From Billgrantia endophytica (GTDB taxonomy: Bacteria; Pseudomonadota; Gammaproteobacteria; Pseudomonadales; Halomonadaceae), in the NCBI RefSeq assembly GCF_002879615.1, contig NZ_PNRF01000050.1:1-64000 (forward strand): DNA of 64,000 nt, written 5' to 3'. Position 1 is the first letter of the stretch. Each line of letters starts with the position of its first letter. The notes beneath the pieces are model-generated. The model did no database searches. It was given only the letters and a program-made list of their open reading frames with translations, and was not told where the DNA came from. This document shows positions 8,930 to 19,546 of this stretch, one piece after another. The translations under genes and the position numbers were made by a program.

Positions 8930-11302
8930 TCAGTCGATCGTTTCACCCGCCAGCATGAACCAGGTCTCGAGCACCGCGTCGGGGTTCAGTGAGACGGAGT
9001 CGATGCCCTGTTCCATCAGCCATTTCGCCAGATCGGGGTGGTCCGACGGCCCCTGGCCGCAGATGCCGACATACTTTCCCTGGGACTTGCAGGCCTGTAT
9101 CGCCATGGCAAGCAGTTTCAGCACCGCCGGGTTCCTCTCGTCGAAGAGGTGCGCCACGATGCCGGAGTCCCTGTCCAGGCCCAGAGTGAGTTGGGTCAGG
9201 TCATTGGAACCGATGGAGAAACCGTCGAAATACTCCAGGAATTCGTCAGCCAACAGCGCATTGGCCGGCAGTTCGCACATCATGATCACCTTGAGGCCAT
9301 TGTCGCCCCGCTTCAGGCCGTTGGCCTGAAGCAGCTCGACGACCTCACGGGCCTCGTCGGTGGTGCGCACGAAAGGCACCATGATTTCCACGTTGTTCAG
9401 GCCCATTTCGTCGCGCACCCGCTTCAGTGCCTGGCATTCGAGCTCGAAGCAGGGGCGGAAGGCGTCGGAGATATAGCGTGAGGCGCCACGGAAACCCAGC
9501 ATGGGATTCTCTTCACCGGGCTCGTAGAGCTTGCCGCCGATGAGGTTTTCGTACTCGTTGGACTTGAAGTCCGACAGGCGCACGATGACCCGCTGGGGCG
9601 AGAAGGCGGCGGCCAGGGTGGAGATGCCTTCCACCAGCTTGTCGACGTAGAAACCGACCGGATCGGCGTAGCCCGCGGTGCGCATGTCGATGGTCTGCTG
9701 CAGTTCCAGCGGCAGTGTGTCGTATTCCAGCAGTGCCTTGGGATGCACGCCGATCATGCGATTGATGATGAATTCGAGCCGTGCCAGGCCAACACCGGCA
9801 TGGGGCAGCCCGGCGAAGCCGAAAGCACGATCCGGGTTGCCCACGTTCATCATGATCTTGAAGGGGATGTCGGGCATGGCGTCGACGGTGGAGACACGAC
9901 GGTCGTAATCGAGCAACCCTTCGTAGACATGGCCGGCATCGCCCTCGGCGCAGGAAACGGTCACGTCGCGGCCGTCTTCCAGGATATCGGTGGCATCACC
10001 GCAGCCCACGACAGCCGGAATGCCCAGCTCACGGGCGATGATGGCCGCATGGCAGGTGCGCCCGCCCCGGTTGGTGACGATCGCGGAGGCCCGCTTCATG
10101 ATCGGCTCCCAGTCCGGGTCGGTCATGTCGGTGACGAGGATATCGCCCGGCTTGACCTTGCCCATGTCGTCCGGGCTGAAGACGACCTTGACGGCGCCGC
10201 GACCGATGCGCTGACCGATGGCGCGCCCGGTGACCAGGGTGCGGCCCTTCTCCTTGAGGTGGAAGCGTTCCAGCTTGCCGCCTTCGAGCTGGGATACCAC
10301 GGTTTCGGGGCGAGCCTGCACGATATAGAGTTCGTTGTCATCGCCGTCGAGCGCCCACTCGATATCCATGGGGCGACCGTAGTGGTCTTCAATGGTCATC
10401 GCCTGACGGGCCAAGGCCATCACCTGCTCGTCGTTGATGCAGAAACGGGCGCGGTCCTTGAGCGGCACGTCGATCGTATCCACCGACTTGCCGGCGCTGG
10501 CATCCTGACCGTAGACCATCTTGATCAGCTTGGAGCCGAGATTGCGGCGCAGCACCGCCGGGCGGCCGGCGGCCAGGGTCGGCTTGTGCACGTAGAATTC
10601 GTCGGGGTTCACGGCGCCCTGCACTACGGTCTCGCCCAGGCCCCAGGAGGCGGTGACGAAAACGGCATCGCGATAGCCGGATTCGGTATCCAGAGTGAAC
10701 ATCACGCCGCTGGCACCGGTCTCCGAGCGCACCATCTTCTGGATGCCCGCCGACAGCGCGACGTTCTCGTGGGCATAGCCGCGGTGCACGCGATAGGAGA
10801 TGGCGCGGTCGTTGAACAGCGAGGCAAATACCTCGTGTACGGCACGCTTGATGTTGTCGAAGCCTTCGATATTGAGGAAGGTTTCCTGCTGGCCGGCAAA
10901 GGAGGCGTCGGGCAGATCTTCGGCGGTGGCGGAACTGCGCACCGCCGCCTTGAGATTCGGATGCTGGGTGGCCAGCCTGTCGTAGGCTTCGCCCAGGGCG
11001 GCCTCGAAGGCCGGCGGCAGCGGGGTGTCGATCACCCACCGCCGAACCTCGGCACCCACCCTCGCCAGTTCGGTGACGTCGTCGACATCGAGTCGGGCAA
11101 GTGCCTGGTTGATGCGCTCGTTGAGGCCTTCATGGGCCAGGAATTCACGGTAGGCGTGGGCGGTGGTGGCAAAGCCGCCAGGTACGGTGACCCCGACTCC
11201 CGACAGGTTGGAGATCATCTCGCCAAGCGAGGCGTTCTTGCCACCGACACGATCCACGTCGTCCATGCCGAGCTGATCGAACCACAGGATGTAATCTTCC
11301 AC
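8930..11302 (-). CDS. ppsA: Phosphoenolpyruvate synthase
   Basis: The 790-residue enzyme makes PEP from pyruvate, ATP and water and is the entry step of gluconeogenesis. The N-terminal PEP/pyruvate ATP-grasp domain starts VGGKNASLGEM and carries AVRSSATAEDLP. The central phosphohistidine domain has the catalytic His418 in GGRTCHAAIIARELG. The C-terminal TIM barrel holds IMVPFVRT, SIGSNDLTQLTLGLDRDS and GICGQGPSDHP. The length matches E. coli PpsA (792). It is divergent from its regulator ppsR with a 247-base shared promoter region, the usual arrangement. Confidence 0.98.
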   Translation of the reverse strand: MEDYILWFDQLGMDDVDRVGGKNASLGEMISNLSGVGVTVPGGFATTAHAYREFLAHEGLNERINQALARLDVDDVTELARVGAEVRRWVIDTPLPPAFEAALGEAYDRLATQHPNLKAAVRSSATAEDLPDASFAGQQETFLNIEGFDNIKRAVHEVFASLFNDRAISYRVHRGYAHENVALSAGIQKMVRSETGASGVMFTLDTESGYRDAVFVTASWGLGETVVQGAVNPDEFYVHKPTLAAGRPAVLRRNLGSKLIKMVYGQDASAGKSVDTIDVPLKDRARFCINDEQVMALARQAMTIEDHYGRPMDIEWALDGDDNELYIVQARPETVVSQLEGGKLERFHLKEKGRTLVTGRAIGQRIGRGAVKVVFSPDDMGKVKPGDILVTDMTDPDWEPIMKRASAIVTNRGGRTCHAAIIARELGIPAVVGCGDATDILEDGRDVTVSCAEGDAGHVYEGLLDYDRRVSTVDAMPDIPFKIMMNVGNPDRAFGFAGLPHAGVGLARLEFIINRMIGVHPKALLEYDTLPLELQQTIDMRTAGYADPVGFYVDKLVEGISTLAAAFSPQRVIVRLSDFKSNEYENLIGGKLYEPGEENPMLGFRGASRYISDAFRPCFELECQALKRVRDEMGLNNVEIMVPFVRTTDEAREVVELLQANGLKRGDNGLKVIMMCELPANALLADEFLEYFDGFSIGSNDLTQLTLGLDRDSGIVAHLFDERNPAVLKLLAMAIQACKSQGKYVGICGQGPSDHPDLAKWLMEQGIDSVSLNPDAVLETWFMLAGETID

Positions 11303-11549
11303 GAGACCCCCTTGAAACTTCGATGCCTAATGACCAGGCCAGAAAAAGCGATGGTGGCTACCTTACCCTCTCGCTTCCATATTCGCCATTGGTCTAACAT
11401 CGAAGTCAGTGGTGGATTTTTACAACAGTTGGCCTTTTTGTCCTGTTCCTGTAGTGAACGAAGGCCGCCGCGCCAACGATACGACGCCTTGCCCGGGATC
11501 GCACCAGCCCTGACAATGAGGCAATCCCTCTCCACGGAAGCCGATCCAC

Positions 11550-12383
11550 ATGCCACGCACCGCCTTCTTCATTTCCGACGGCACCGGCATCACTGCCGAG
11601 AGCCTGGGCCGCAGTCTGCTGGCCCAGTTCGAGAACGTCGAGATTCGCATGATCACCAAGCCCTACATCGACACGGTCGAGAAGGCACGCGCACTGGCCG
11701 ACATCATCGCGACCACCGCGATGCGCGACGATGAGCAGCCCATCATCATCGATACCATCGTGGACGAGGCGATTCGCGAGGTGATTCGAGGGGCCATCGG
11801 CTTCAAGGTCGACATTTTCTCGACCTTCCTCAAGCCGCTCGAACAGGAATTGGGCACCCATTCCAGCTACAGCGTTGGCCGGACACACTCCATCGGCAAG
11901 GATGAAGCCTATATGGACCGCATCCAGTCGGTGCACTTCGCCCTGGACAACGACGATGGGGCACGCACCCACCAGTACAACAAGGCCGATGTGATCCTGG
12001 TTGGCGTCTCGCGTTGCGGCAAGACCCCCACGTCACTCTATCTGGCGCTGCAGTTCGGGATTCGAGCCGCCAACTACCCTCTCACCGAGGACGATCTCGA
12101 CGAGGATGGCTCCCTGAAACTGCCCAAGGCACTGGCCCGGCATCGCCACAAGCTCTTCGGCTTGACCATCGACCCGCGCAGGCTGGCTGCCATCCGGCAT
12201 GAGCGCCGCCCCAACAGCCGCTACAGCTCGATGGATCAGTGCGTCCAGGAGGTCGAGCAGGCCGAAGGGCTCTACCGGCAGATGCATATTCCCTATATCG
12301 ATACGACGCGCTTCTCGGTCGAGGAAATTTCCACTCGAATGATTGCCGAAACGGGGCTGAGCCGGCGCTTCTCGCCGCGCTGA
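11550..12383 (+). CDS. ppsR: PEP synthase regulatory protein (bifunctional kinase/pyrophosphorylase)
   Basis: The 277-residue protein belongs to the DUF299/PSRP family. It inactivates PEP synthase by ADP-dependent phosphorylation of a Thr beside the catalytic His and reactivates it by phosphate-dependent pyrophosphorolysis. The N-terminus FFISDGTGITAESLGRSLL and the P-loop at residues 152-159 (GVSRCGKT) are family signatures, as is GLTIDPRRLAAIRHERRP. The target motif TCH is intact in the divergent ppsA product, so the pair is consistent. Confidence 0.97.
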   Translation: MPRTAFFISDGTGITAESLGRSLLAQFENVEIRMITKPYIDTVEKARALADIIATTAMRDDEQPIIIDTIVDEAIREVIRGAIGFKVDIFSTFLKPLEQELGTHSSYSVGRTHSIGKDEAYMDRIQSVHFALDNDDGARTHQYNKADVILVGVSRCGKTPTSLYLALQFGIRAANYPLTEDDLDEDGSLKLPKALARHRHKLFGLTIDPRRLAAIRHERRPNSRYSSMDQCVQEVEQAEGLYRQMHIPYIDTTRFSVEEISTRMIAETGLSRRFSPR

Positions 12384-12388
12384 ACGAC

Positions 12389-13168
12389 ATGCGATGTCTC
12401 TTTGGTATCGCCGTGATACTGGCCCTTCTTGGCGGAGGGCCGCTGTTCATGTGGTGGCTTGGGGATATCGACCCCCGGGGAGACTGGCGCAACGCCGACC
12501 GCACCAGTGCGGGGCTGGCACCGGATCTGGAACGGACTCCAGACGCCGTGGTGCAGGTCTACTCCGCGCGGGCGTTCGGCTGGCGCGGCATTTTCGCCGT
12601 GCATGCCTGGGTCGTCACCAAGCCGAAGGGAGCCGTGGAATACACCGTTCATCAGGTCACCGGATGGGGGCGCCCCACCCTCTCTTCACGCACAGGCATC
12701 CCGGACAGGGCCTGGTTCGGCAGCCCGCCGGAGGTGCATGCCACCCTTTGTGGTGCCCCGGCCGAGCAGGCCATCGAACAGATCGAGGAGGCCTTGCCCC
12801 ACTATCCGTACCAGGATCGCTATCGAGCGTGGCCCGGGCCAAACAGCAATACCTTCGTTGCCTGGCTGATTCGTGAAGTGCCCGCCCTCGCCGTCAGCCT
12901 GCCACCGACGGCCATCGGCAAGGATTACCTGGGTGATCGCATCGTGGCGCCGAGCCCCGGTGGCACCGGGTTTCAAGTTTCGCTGGGCGGGTATATCGGC
13001 GGTACCGCCGGCGTGCGCGACGGCGTGGAAGTTCACCTGGGCGGGCTGGTCGTCGGCATCGACCCCGGCACGCTGGGGGCCAAGCTGCCCGGCGTGGGCA
13101 CGCTGAGTCTTCTTGGGGCGCGGGGAACCAACGATCCTGCCGAATGTCCGCCACGAGCGGCAGAATAA
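12389..13168 (+). CDS. DUF3750 family protein
   Basis: The 259-residue protein has one N-terminal hydrophobic segment (residues 3-23) and then a region rich in Gly, Pro and Trp (SARAFGWRGIFAVHAWV, WPGPNSNTFVAWLIREVP, GTGFQVSLGGYIGG). I recognise the pattern of DUF3750, a proteobacterial family of unknown function that is membrane-anchored with a periplasmic body. The HAWV ... NSNTF arrangement recalls peptidase-like folds but no triad can be assigned. The start follows the ppsR stop by five bases, so the two are probably cotranscribed. Confidence 0.8.
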   Translation: MRCLFGIAVILALLGGGPLFMWWLGDIDPRGDWRNADRTSAGLAPDLERTPDAVVQVYSARAFGWRGIFAVHAWVVTKPKGAVEYTVHQVTGWGRPTLSSRTGIPDRAWFGSPPEVHATLCGAPAEQAIEQIEEALPHYPYQDRYRAWPGPNSNTFVAWLIREVPALAVSLPPTAIGKDYLGDRIVAPSPGGTGFQVSLGGYIGGTAGVRDGVEVHLGGLVVGIDPGTLGAKLPGVGTLSLLGARGTNDPAECPPRAAE

Positions 13169-13245
13169 CCCCGGCGGCCTCCGCCAGGGTGCCTGCGGTA
13201 CCGGTCACGATGCAGGGTCGAGGCGTCGAACCGGGCGCTCCCACA

Positions 13246-14466
13246 TCAACGCACCACGCCTTCCCGCCTCAGCTTGGCGATATCGTCCGCCGTAAGCCCC
13301 ATCTCGGCCAGTATCGTGTCGCTGTCCTGGCCAAGGTTGGGCGGGGCCACGTCGCTGGTGGCGGGTTCGCCATCGAAACGCAGCGGGTTGCTCACCTGGG
13401 GCACCTCGAGATTGCCGCGCTTCAACAGGCGCCGCATGCCCCGGTGGCGAACCTGCGGGTCATCGAAGACTTCACTGATCGTATTGATGGGACCGGCGGG
13501 GATGCCCCGCGTTTCCAGCTCGGCCAGCCACTCGTCCCGCTTGCGGGTGCGGAATATGGCCTGGATCAGTGGCACCAGCTGGTCCCGGTTGCCCACCCGG
13601 GCTGCGTTGGTCGCATAGGCGGGGTCCTCGGCCCATTCGGGATGGCCAAACAGGTCGGCGAGCCGAGCGAACTGGCTGTCGTTGCCCACGGTGAGGACCA
13701 GGTGCCCATCGGCACAGGCAAACGCCTGGTAGGGTACGATGTTGGGATGGGCGTTGCCGTGGCGCTGCGGTGACCGACCGCTGACCAGCGCATTGAGCGA
13801 CTGGTTGGCCAGAGTCGCGACCTGAACGTCGAGCAACGCCACGTCCACATGGCGGCCGAGCCCCGTTCGCTCACGTTCGTGCAGCGCCGCCAGAACGCCG
13901 ATGGTGGCGTAGAGCCCGGTGGTGACATCGGTGATGGCCACACCGGTCTTCATCGGCATGCCGTCCGGCTCGCCACCGACACTCATCAGCCCTCCCATCG
14001 CCTGGATCATGAAGTCGTAGCCGGCACGGTGGGCATAGGGCCCGTCCTGGCCGAAACCGGTGATCGAGCAGCCAATCAACCTGGGATTGAGGGCATGCAA
14101 GCTGGCGTAGTCGAGCCCGTACTTGGCCAGGCCGCCAACCTTGAAGTTCTCGAGCACGATATCGGCGCCCTGGGCCAGTTGGCGGATCAGCGCCTGGCCC
14201 TTCTCGCTGGCGATATCCACCGCCAGCGACTGTTTGCCGCGATTGGCGCACAGGTAATAGGCCGCTACCCGCTCGACCTCTTCCCGTCCCTCTTCCAGGT
14301 CGCCGGCCAACCACGGGGGGCCCCAGCCGCGGGTGTCGTCACCACGCCCGGGGTGCTCGATCTTGATTACCCGGGCGCCCAGGTCCGCCAGCATCTGACC
14401 GGCCCAGGGGCCGGCCAGTACCCGCGACATGTCCAGCACCACGATGCCTGACAGGGGTCCACTCAT
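13246..14466 (-). CDS. CaiB/BaiF family (class III) CoA-transferase, probable glutarate CoA-transferase
   Basis: The 406-residue protein begins LSGIVVLDMSRVLAGPWAGQ and contains VIKIEHPGRGDDTR, the usual N-terminus of class III CoA-transferases, with the catalytic Asp in the central MIQAMGGLMS/DVTTGLYA region. These cytoplasmic enzymes swap CoA between dicarboxylates. It lies directly upstream of a glutaryl-CoA dehydrogenase-type gene in the 3' direction (30-base gap), so succinyl-CoA:glutarate transfer in lysine or glutarate breakdown is the likely role. The family is certain; the substrate is inferred from context. Confidence 0.93.
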   Translation of the reverse strand: MSGPLSGIVVLDMSRVLAGPWAGQMLADLGARVIKIEHPGRGDDTRGWGPPWLAGDLEEGREEVERVAAYYLCANRGKQSLAVDIASEKGQALIRQLAQGADIVLENFKVGGLAKYGLDYASLHALNPRLIGCSITGFGQDGPYAHRAGYDFMIQAMGGLMSVGGEPDGMPMKTGVAITDVTTGLYATIGVLAALHERERTGLGRHVDVALLDVQVATLANQSLNALVSGRSPQRHGNAHPNIVPYQAFACADGHLVLTVGNDSQFARLADLFGHPEWAEDPAYATNAARVGNRDQLVPLIQAIFRTRKRDEWLAELETRGIPAGPINTISEVFDDPQVRHRGMRRLLKRGNLEVPQVSNPLRFDGEPATSDVAPPNLGQDSDTILAEMGLTADDIAKLRREGVVR

Positions 14467-14495
14467 GACGACTCCTTTCCTTGCGGCAACCGCCT

Positions 14496-15677
<1,182 letters not shown>

Positions 15678-15764
15678 GGCGGCTCTCCTCGATAAATTTC
15701 TACATTTTAAGAGAATGTAGACCATAGAGGGGTCGCTGCCAACCCCTGTCCGAGGGTTTTCCTC

Positions 15765-16015
15765 ATACTGGAACGACGCCAAGGCGCCTGGCGGCGCCAG
15801 TCGCGACGCGGAACGGCGCTCCAACAGGGTGGAAAAAGCGGTCTCCGCCAAGGCGCCTGGCGGCGCCAGTCGCGACGCGGAGCGGCGCTCCAACAGGGAG
15901 GAAGAAGCGGCCTCTGCCAAGGCGCCTGGCGGCGCCAGTCGCGACGCAAGCGGCGCTCTCACAGGGTAAAAAAACAGGCTTCGGAACCAGCGTCAGCTCG
16001 CGACCGGGGGGCTGC
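15765..16015. repeat. REP-like repeat copy 2: three 69-bp tandem units
   Basis: The word AAGGCGCCTGGCGGCGCCAG starts at 15781, 15850 and 15919, a strict 69-bp period. Each unit contains the palindrome GGCGCC and the segment GTCGCGACGC followed by a CGGCGCTC core. The third unit has diverged at its end and is followed by GTCAGCTCGCGACC. The tract fills the gap between gcdH and mmsB and explains an apparent repetitive reading frame there. Confidence 0.9.
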
Positions 16016-16021
16016 TGCGCG

Positions 16022-16924
16022 TCATTCCTCCTCGCCGGCGCGATAGAGCTTCTGGATACTGGAGAAGTCCTTGCCGCCATGGCCCTGTGCGGAGTGAAGC
16101 GCAAACAGGTTGCGCGCCTGTGAACCCATCGGCACCGCGGCCTTGCTGTCCAGTGCCAGTTCCCAGGCCAGGCCCAGGTCCTTGGCCATCAGGTCGGTCA
16201 GGAAACCGCCCTGGTAATCCCGTGAGGCCGCAGAACCTTCCATGACGCCGGGCCAGGGGTTGTATACGTTGAGCGCCCAGTTGCCGCCACTGCTCTGCTT
16301 CATGATTTCGGAGAGGACCGCCGGGTCGAGTCCGTTCTTCACCCCCAGCGCCAAGGCTTCGGCGGTACCGCTCATCAGGATACCCAGCAGCATGTTGTTG
16401 CAGATCTTGGCGACCTGGCCTGCGCCGATTTCGCCGGCATGGAAGATATTCTTGCCCATGCCTTCGAGAACGGGCCTGGCCTGCTCGAAACCGGACTCGG
16501 TGCCGCCGACGATGAACGTCAGGGTGCCTGCCTGGGCGCCGCCCACACCACCGGAAACGGGGGCATCGAGATAGGTCAGGCCACGCTCGGCGGCGGCATC
16601 ACCAACGAAGCGGGCATCCTCCGGCGAGATGGTGGAGGCATCGATGATCAGCGGCTTGCCATCCAGGGCCTCGAACAGACCCGGTGAATTCTCGCGGCCA
16701 AGGTACAGACGACGCACGTGCTGGCCCGCCGGCAGCATGGAAATGACGATTTCAGCGCCGTTGGCTGCGCTCTGGGCGCTGGCACAGGCGTGGGCCCCGG
16801 CCCTTTCCAGGCTCTTCATGGCGGCGTCCACCAGGTCGAAGACACTGACCTCGTGGCCAGCCTTGACCAGATTGGCGGCCATTGGGGCGCCCATGTTACC
16901 CAGACCGATAAAGGCGATTTTCAT
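16022..16924 (-). CDS. mmsB: 3-hydroxyisobutyrate dehydrogenase
   Basis: The 300-residue NAD-dependent beta-hydroxyacid dehydrogenase of valine breakdown oxidises 3-hydroxyisobutyrate to methylmalonate semialdehyde. The Rossmann motif FIGLGNMGAPMAANL is at residues 5-19, the substrate loop DAPVSGGVGGAQAGTL at 120-135, and the catalytic Lys173 in GQVAKICNNM. The length equals P. aeruginosa MmsB. It is followed upstream in the same orientation by the hydrolase that supplies its substrate. Confidence 0.95.
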   Translation of the reverse strand: MKIAFIGLGNMGAPMAANLVKAGHEVSVFDLVDAAMKSLERAGAHACASAQSAANGAEIVISMLPAGQHVRRLYLGRENSPGLFEALDGKPLIIDASTISPEDARFVGDAAAERGLTYLDAPVSGGVGGAQAGTLTFIVGGTESGFEQARPVLEGMGKNIFHAGEIGAGQVAKICNNMLLGILMSGTAEALALGVKNGLDPAVLSEIMKQSSGGNWALNVYNPWPGVMEGSAASRDYQGGFLTDLMAKDLGLAWELALDSKAAVPMGSQARNLFALHSAQGHGGKDFSSIQKLYRAGEEE

Positions 16925-16993
16925 GCGACTAGCTCCTGAGTTCTCATTATTGTGTCTTGATCACGACTTGCCGCACCCGGTGCCGGCAAGCGT

Positions 16994-18148
16994 TCAGTTG
17001 ACCCGCTGGCCAAGCCCGAGGTCGCGCAGCGGGTGTTCCTCGCTGCCCCACATGGGCATCATCAATGCCTGCAGGTCAGCCTCGGATACGCTATCGACAT
17101 CGGCGTGTTGCCAACGGGGATTCTTGTCCTTGTCGATCAGCAGGGCACGAACACCCTCGGCGATATCGCCTTGACGGCAACATTGTACCGACAGGTTCAA
17201 CTCGTCGCGGAAGGCGTCCGCCAGGCTGGTGTGACGATGACGATCCAGCATGAGCCAAACCAGATGAGCACTCAGTGGGCTGCCCGCCTCGAGCCGGGCG
17301 CGATTGGCGGCAAGCCAGGTATCGTCTCGGGTATCCCGCAGGATCCGCTTCACAGCCGTGGGCGCGTCGACCTGGCCTACCAGTGCCTGGATATGGTCGA
17401 GATGTGGCCAGACCTGAGCATCGGGCGCTGGGCTCCGCTCCTCCATGTCGTCGAGTACCGACTGCACGCCGGCACGCAGATCCCGCGGGCTACGGCTGCC
17501 GTAATCGGCCTCTCCCAGCGCTTCGAGGAGTGCGTCGCGGCGCTCGCGGGGCACGAAATGGTCGGCCATGCCCAGGTCGAGGGCATCCCGGGCATTGAGC
17601 TGTGCTCCGGTCAGCCCCAGGTAGGTGCCGACACCGGGAGGCATGCGGTTGAGGAACCAGCTCGCGCCAATATCGGGGTAAAGCCCGATGGAGATTTCCG
17701 GCATGGCGATGCGCGTGGTTTCGGTCACCAGGCGCTGGGAGGCCCCGGCCATCAGCCCCAGGCCACCCCCCATGACGATCCCGTCACCCCAGAGCAACAG
17801 CGGCTTGGGGTAGGTGTGGATACGGTAATCCAGGCGATATTCGGTGGTGAAGTAGGTTTCGGCAAAGACACTGTCGCGGCCTGAGCCGCGGTTTTCGCCC
17901 TCCTCGCTCATGGAGCGATACAGCGCCACGACGTCGCCTCCGGCGCAAAAGGCCTTCTCTCCCGCCCCCTCCAACCATACCGCTACCACGCTACGATCCA
18001 CCGCCCAGGCGTCGAGCTTGGCGGCCAGTTGCTGGGCCATTTCCAGCGAGAGGGCGTTGAGTGACTTGGGTGCGTTGAGCGTTGCCACACCGATTCGTCC
18101 GCCATCCCGGGTGGGCAGTTCATCGAAGATGACCGCAAGATCCGTCAT
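16994..18148 (-). CDS. 3-hydroxyisobutyryl-CoA hydrolase (enoyl-CoA hydratase/isomerase fold)
   Basis: The 384-residue crotonase-fold protein releases CoA from 3-hydroxyisobutyryl-CoA in valine breakdown. Marks of the HIBCH branch are LNAPKSLNALS, KAFCAGGDVVALY, GIVMGGGLGLMAGAS and the catalytic MPEISIGLYPDIGASWFLNR, which separate it from ordinary enoyl-CoA hydratases. It sits between the acyl-CoA dehydrogenase and mmsB, 36 and 69 bases away, in the order of the pathway steps. Confidence 0.93.
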   Translation of the reverse strand: MTDLAVIFDELPTRDGGRIGVATLNAPKSLNALSLEMAQQLAAKLDAWAVDRSVVAVWLEGAGEKAFCAGGDVVALYRSMSEEGENRGSGRDSVFAETYFTTEYRLDYRIHTYPKPLLLWGDGIVMGGGLGLMAGASQRLVTETTRIAMPEISIGLYPDIGASWFLNRMPPGVGTYLGLTGAQLNARDALDLGMADHFVPRERRDALLEALGEADYGSRSPRDLRAGVQSVLDDMEERSPAPDAQVWPHLDHIQALVGQVDAPTAVKRILRDTRDDTWLAANRARLEAGSPLSAHLVWLMLDRHRHTSLADAFRDELNLSVQCCRQGDIAEGVRALLIDKDKNPRWQHADVDSVSEADLQALMMPMWGSEEHPLRDLGLGQRVN

Positions 18149-18184
18149 GCGAATGTTCTCCCGATTGCCATGATAGGTTGTCGC

Positions 18185-19351
18185 TTATTGCAGCCCTTCG
18201 ATCACACCATCCGCCAACAGGCGACGCGCGATGATGACGCGCATGATCTCATTGGTACCCTCGAGGATCTGATGGACTCGCGTGTCGCGAACCATACGCT
18301 CCAGCGGGAACTCCCTGAGATAACCGTAACCACCGTGCAGTTGCAGGGCCTCGTTGCAGACCTTGAACCCCACGTCGGTGGCAAAGCGCTTGGCCATGGC
18401 GCAGTGGGCCGTGGCTTCGGGGTCGCCTTGATCGAGACGCCACGCTGCCTGACGCACCATCAGCCTCGCTGCGGTCAGTTCGGTGGCCATGTCGGCAAGT
18501 TTGAACTGCAACGCCTGGAAGCTCGACAGCTCCCGCCCGAACTGCTTGCGGTCCGTCATATAGTCACGGGAAAGCGTCAGCGCCTGCTGGGCCGCTCCCA
18601 GCGAACAGCTGGCAATATTCAGCCGCCCGCCGTCAAGCCCCTTCATGGCCAGTTTGAAGCCCTCTCCTTCGACCCCCAGGCGGTTGCCGACGGGAACCCG
18701 CACCTCATCGAAGCTCACCAGCCGGGTCGGCTGGCTCTTCCAGCCCATCTTCTCCTCGTTCTTGCCATAGTCGATGCCCGCGGCAACCGCCGGCACCAGA
18801 ATCGTGGATACCCCGCCGGCCCCGCTGTCGGCCCCACCGGTGCGTGCCATGACGATGAGCACGTCATTGGCGCCAGCACCCGAGATGAACATCTTGGAAC
18901 CGCTGATGACATAGTCATCGCCATCCCGTACGGCCTTCGTCCGCAAGCTGGCCGCGTCCGACCCGGAACCGGGTTCGGTGAGACAGTAACAACCCAGGCA
19001 TTCGCCGCTGACCAGGCGGGGCACCCACTTTTCTCGCAACGCCTCACTGCCCCAACTGGCCACCATCCAGGTGACCATGTTGTGAATGGTAAGATAGGCG
19101 GTCGTCGAGACGCAGCCTTGCGAGAGTTGCTCGAAGATCAGCGAGGCGTCCAGGCGAGACAACCCCAGCCCACCGCGCTCTTCGGGTGTGTAGATACCGA
19201 GGAACCCCGCTTCACCGGCTCGGCGAATGACATCGACAGGGAAATGCGAGGTCGCGTCCCATTCGGCGGCGTGGTCGGCCAGTTCGGCCCTGGTAAAATC
19301 GGCTGCCGCCTGAACGAGCGCCTTCTGATCATCGGTCAGGGAGAAGTCCAT
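18185..19351 (-). CDS. Acyl-CoA dehydrogenase, probable isobutyryl-CoA dehydrogenase
   Basis: The 388-residue FAD enzyme carries CYCLTEPGSGSDAASLRTKA, FISGAGANDVLIVMART, RKQFGRELSSFQALQFKLADM and the C-terminal QLHGGYGYLREFPLERMVRD and ILEGTNEIMR, typical of short/branched-chain acyl-CoA dehydrogenases. Its place ahead of the hydrolase and mmsB points to the isobutyryl-CoA step of valine breakdown. The start is set at 19351 (MDFSLTDDQ), 11 codons inside the longest frame, because family members begin there and GAGG precedes it. The divergent regulator lies about 195 bases away. Confidence 0.93.
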   Translation of the reverse strand: MDFSLTDDQKALVQAAADFTRAELADHAAEWDATSHFPVDVIRRAGEAGFLGIYTPEERGGLGLSRLDASLIFEQLSQGCVSTTAYLTIHNMVTWMVASWGSEALREKWVPRLVSGECLGCYCLTEPGSGSDAASLRTKAVRDGDDYVISGSKMFISGAGANDVLIVMARTGGADSGAGGVSTILVPAVAAGIDYGKNEEKMGWKSQPTRLVSFDEVRVPVGNRLGVEGEGFKLAMKGLDGGRLNIASCSLGAAQQALTLSRDYMTDRKQFGRELSSFQALQFKLADMATELTAARLMVRQAAWRLDQGDPEATAHCAMAKRFATDVGFKVCNEALQLHGGYGYLREFPLERMVRDTRVHQILEGTNEIMRVIIARRLLADGVIEGLQ

Positions 19352-19408
19352 CGGTTGTCCTCTTGTTTCCCGCTGATCGAGCATCGATCAAGGGTAGTGG
19401 TAGCACCC

Positions 19409-19428
19409 AACCTAGCACTTGCTAGGTT
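19409..19428. promoter_or_regulatory. Palindrome AACCTAGC-N4-GCTAGGTT
   Basis: A perfect 8-bp inverted repeat with a 4-base spacer lies between the divergent acyl-CoA dehydrogenase and merR genes. It has the form of a homodimer operator; its binding protein is unknown, with a TetR/GntR-type protein or the adjacent MerR protein as possibilities. Confidence 0.6.
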
Positions 19429-19459
19429 TTATCGCATACCTCCCTTGGTCTACAACCAC

Positions 19460-19475
19460 TTTACGTTAACGTCAA
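19460..19475. promoter_or_regulatory. Probable LiuR-type MerR operator
   Basis: The site TTTACGTTAACGTCAA has the perfect core ACGTTAACGT (19463-19472). It resembles the TTTACGTwwACGTAAA type of site reported for LiuR regulators of branched-chain amino-acid genes. It lies 72 bases before the MerR gene that would bind it. Confidence 0.7.
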
Positions 19476-19546
19476 CGTCGTCTAGTGTTGCGGGTAAGTG
19501 GAAGGAACCGTTCGACGGGCCCCATCCAGATCACAGGAAGGTAGCG

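Noticed and set aside
9743..11734. 663-codon open frame antisense to ppsA
   Set aside because: Same GC-driven shadow effect; the real gene on the other strand is certain.
18170..19546. Upstream extension of the MerR frame across the acyl-CoA dehydrogenase gene
   Set aside because: The extension is antisense shadow; the MerR family begins at the Met at 19547 with its own ribosome site.
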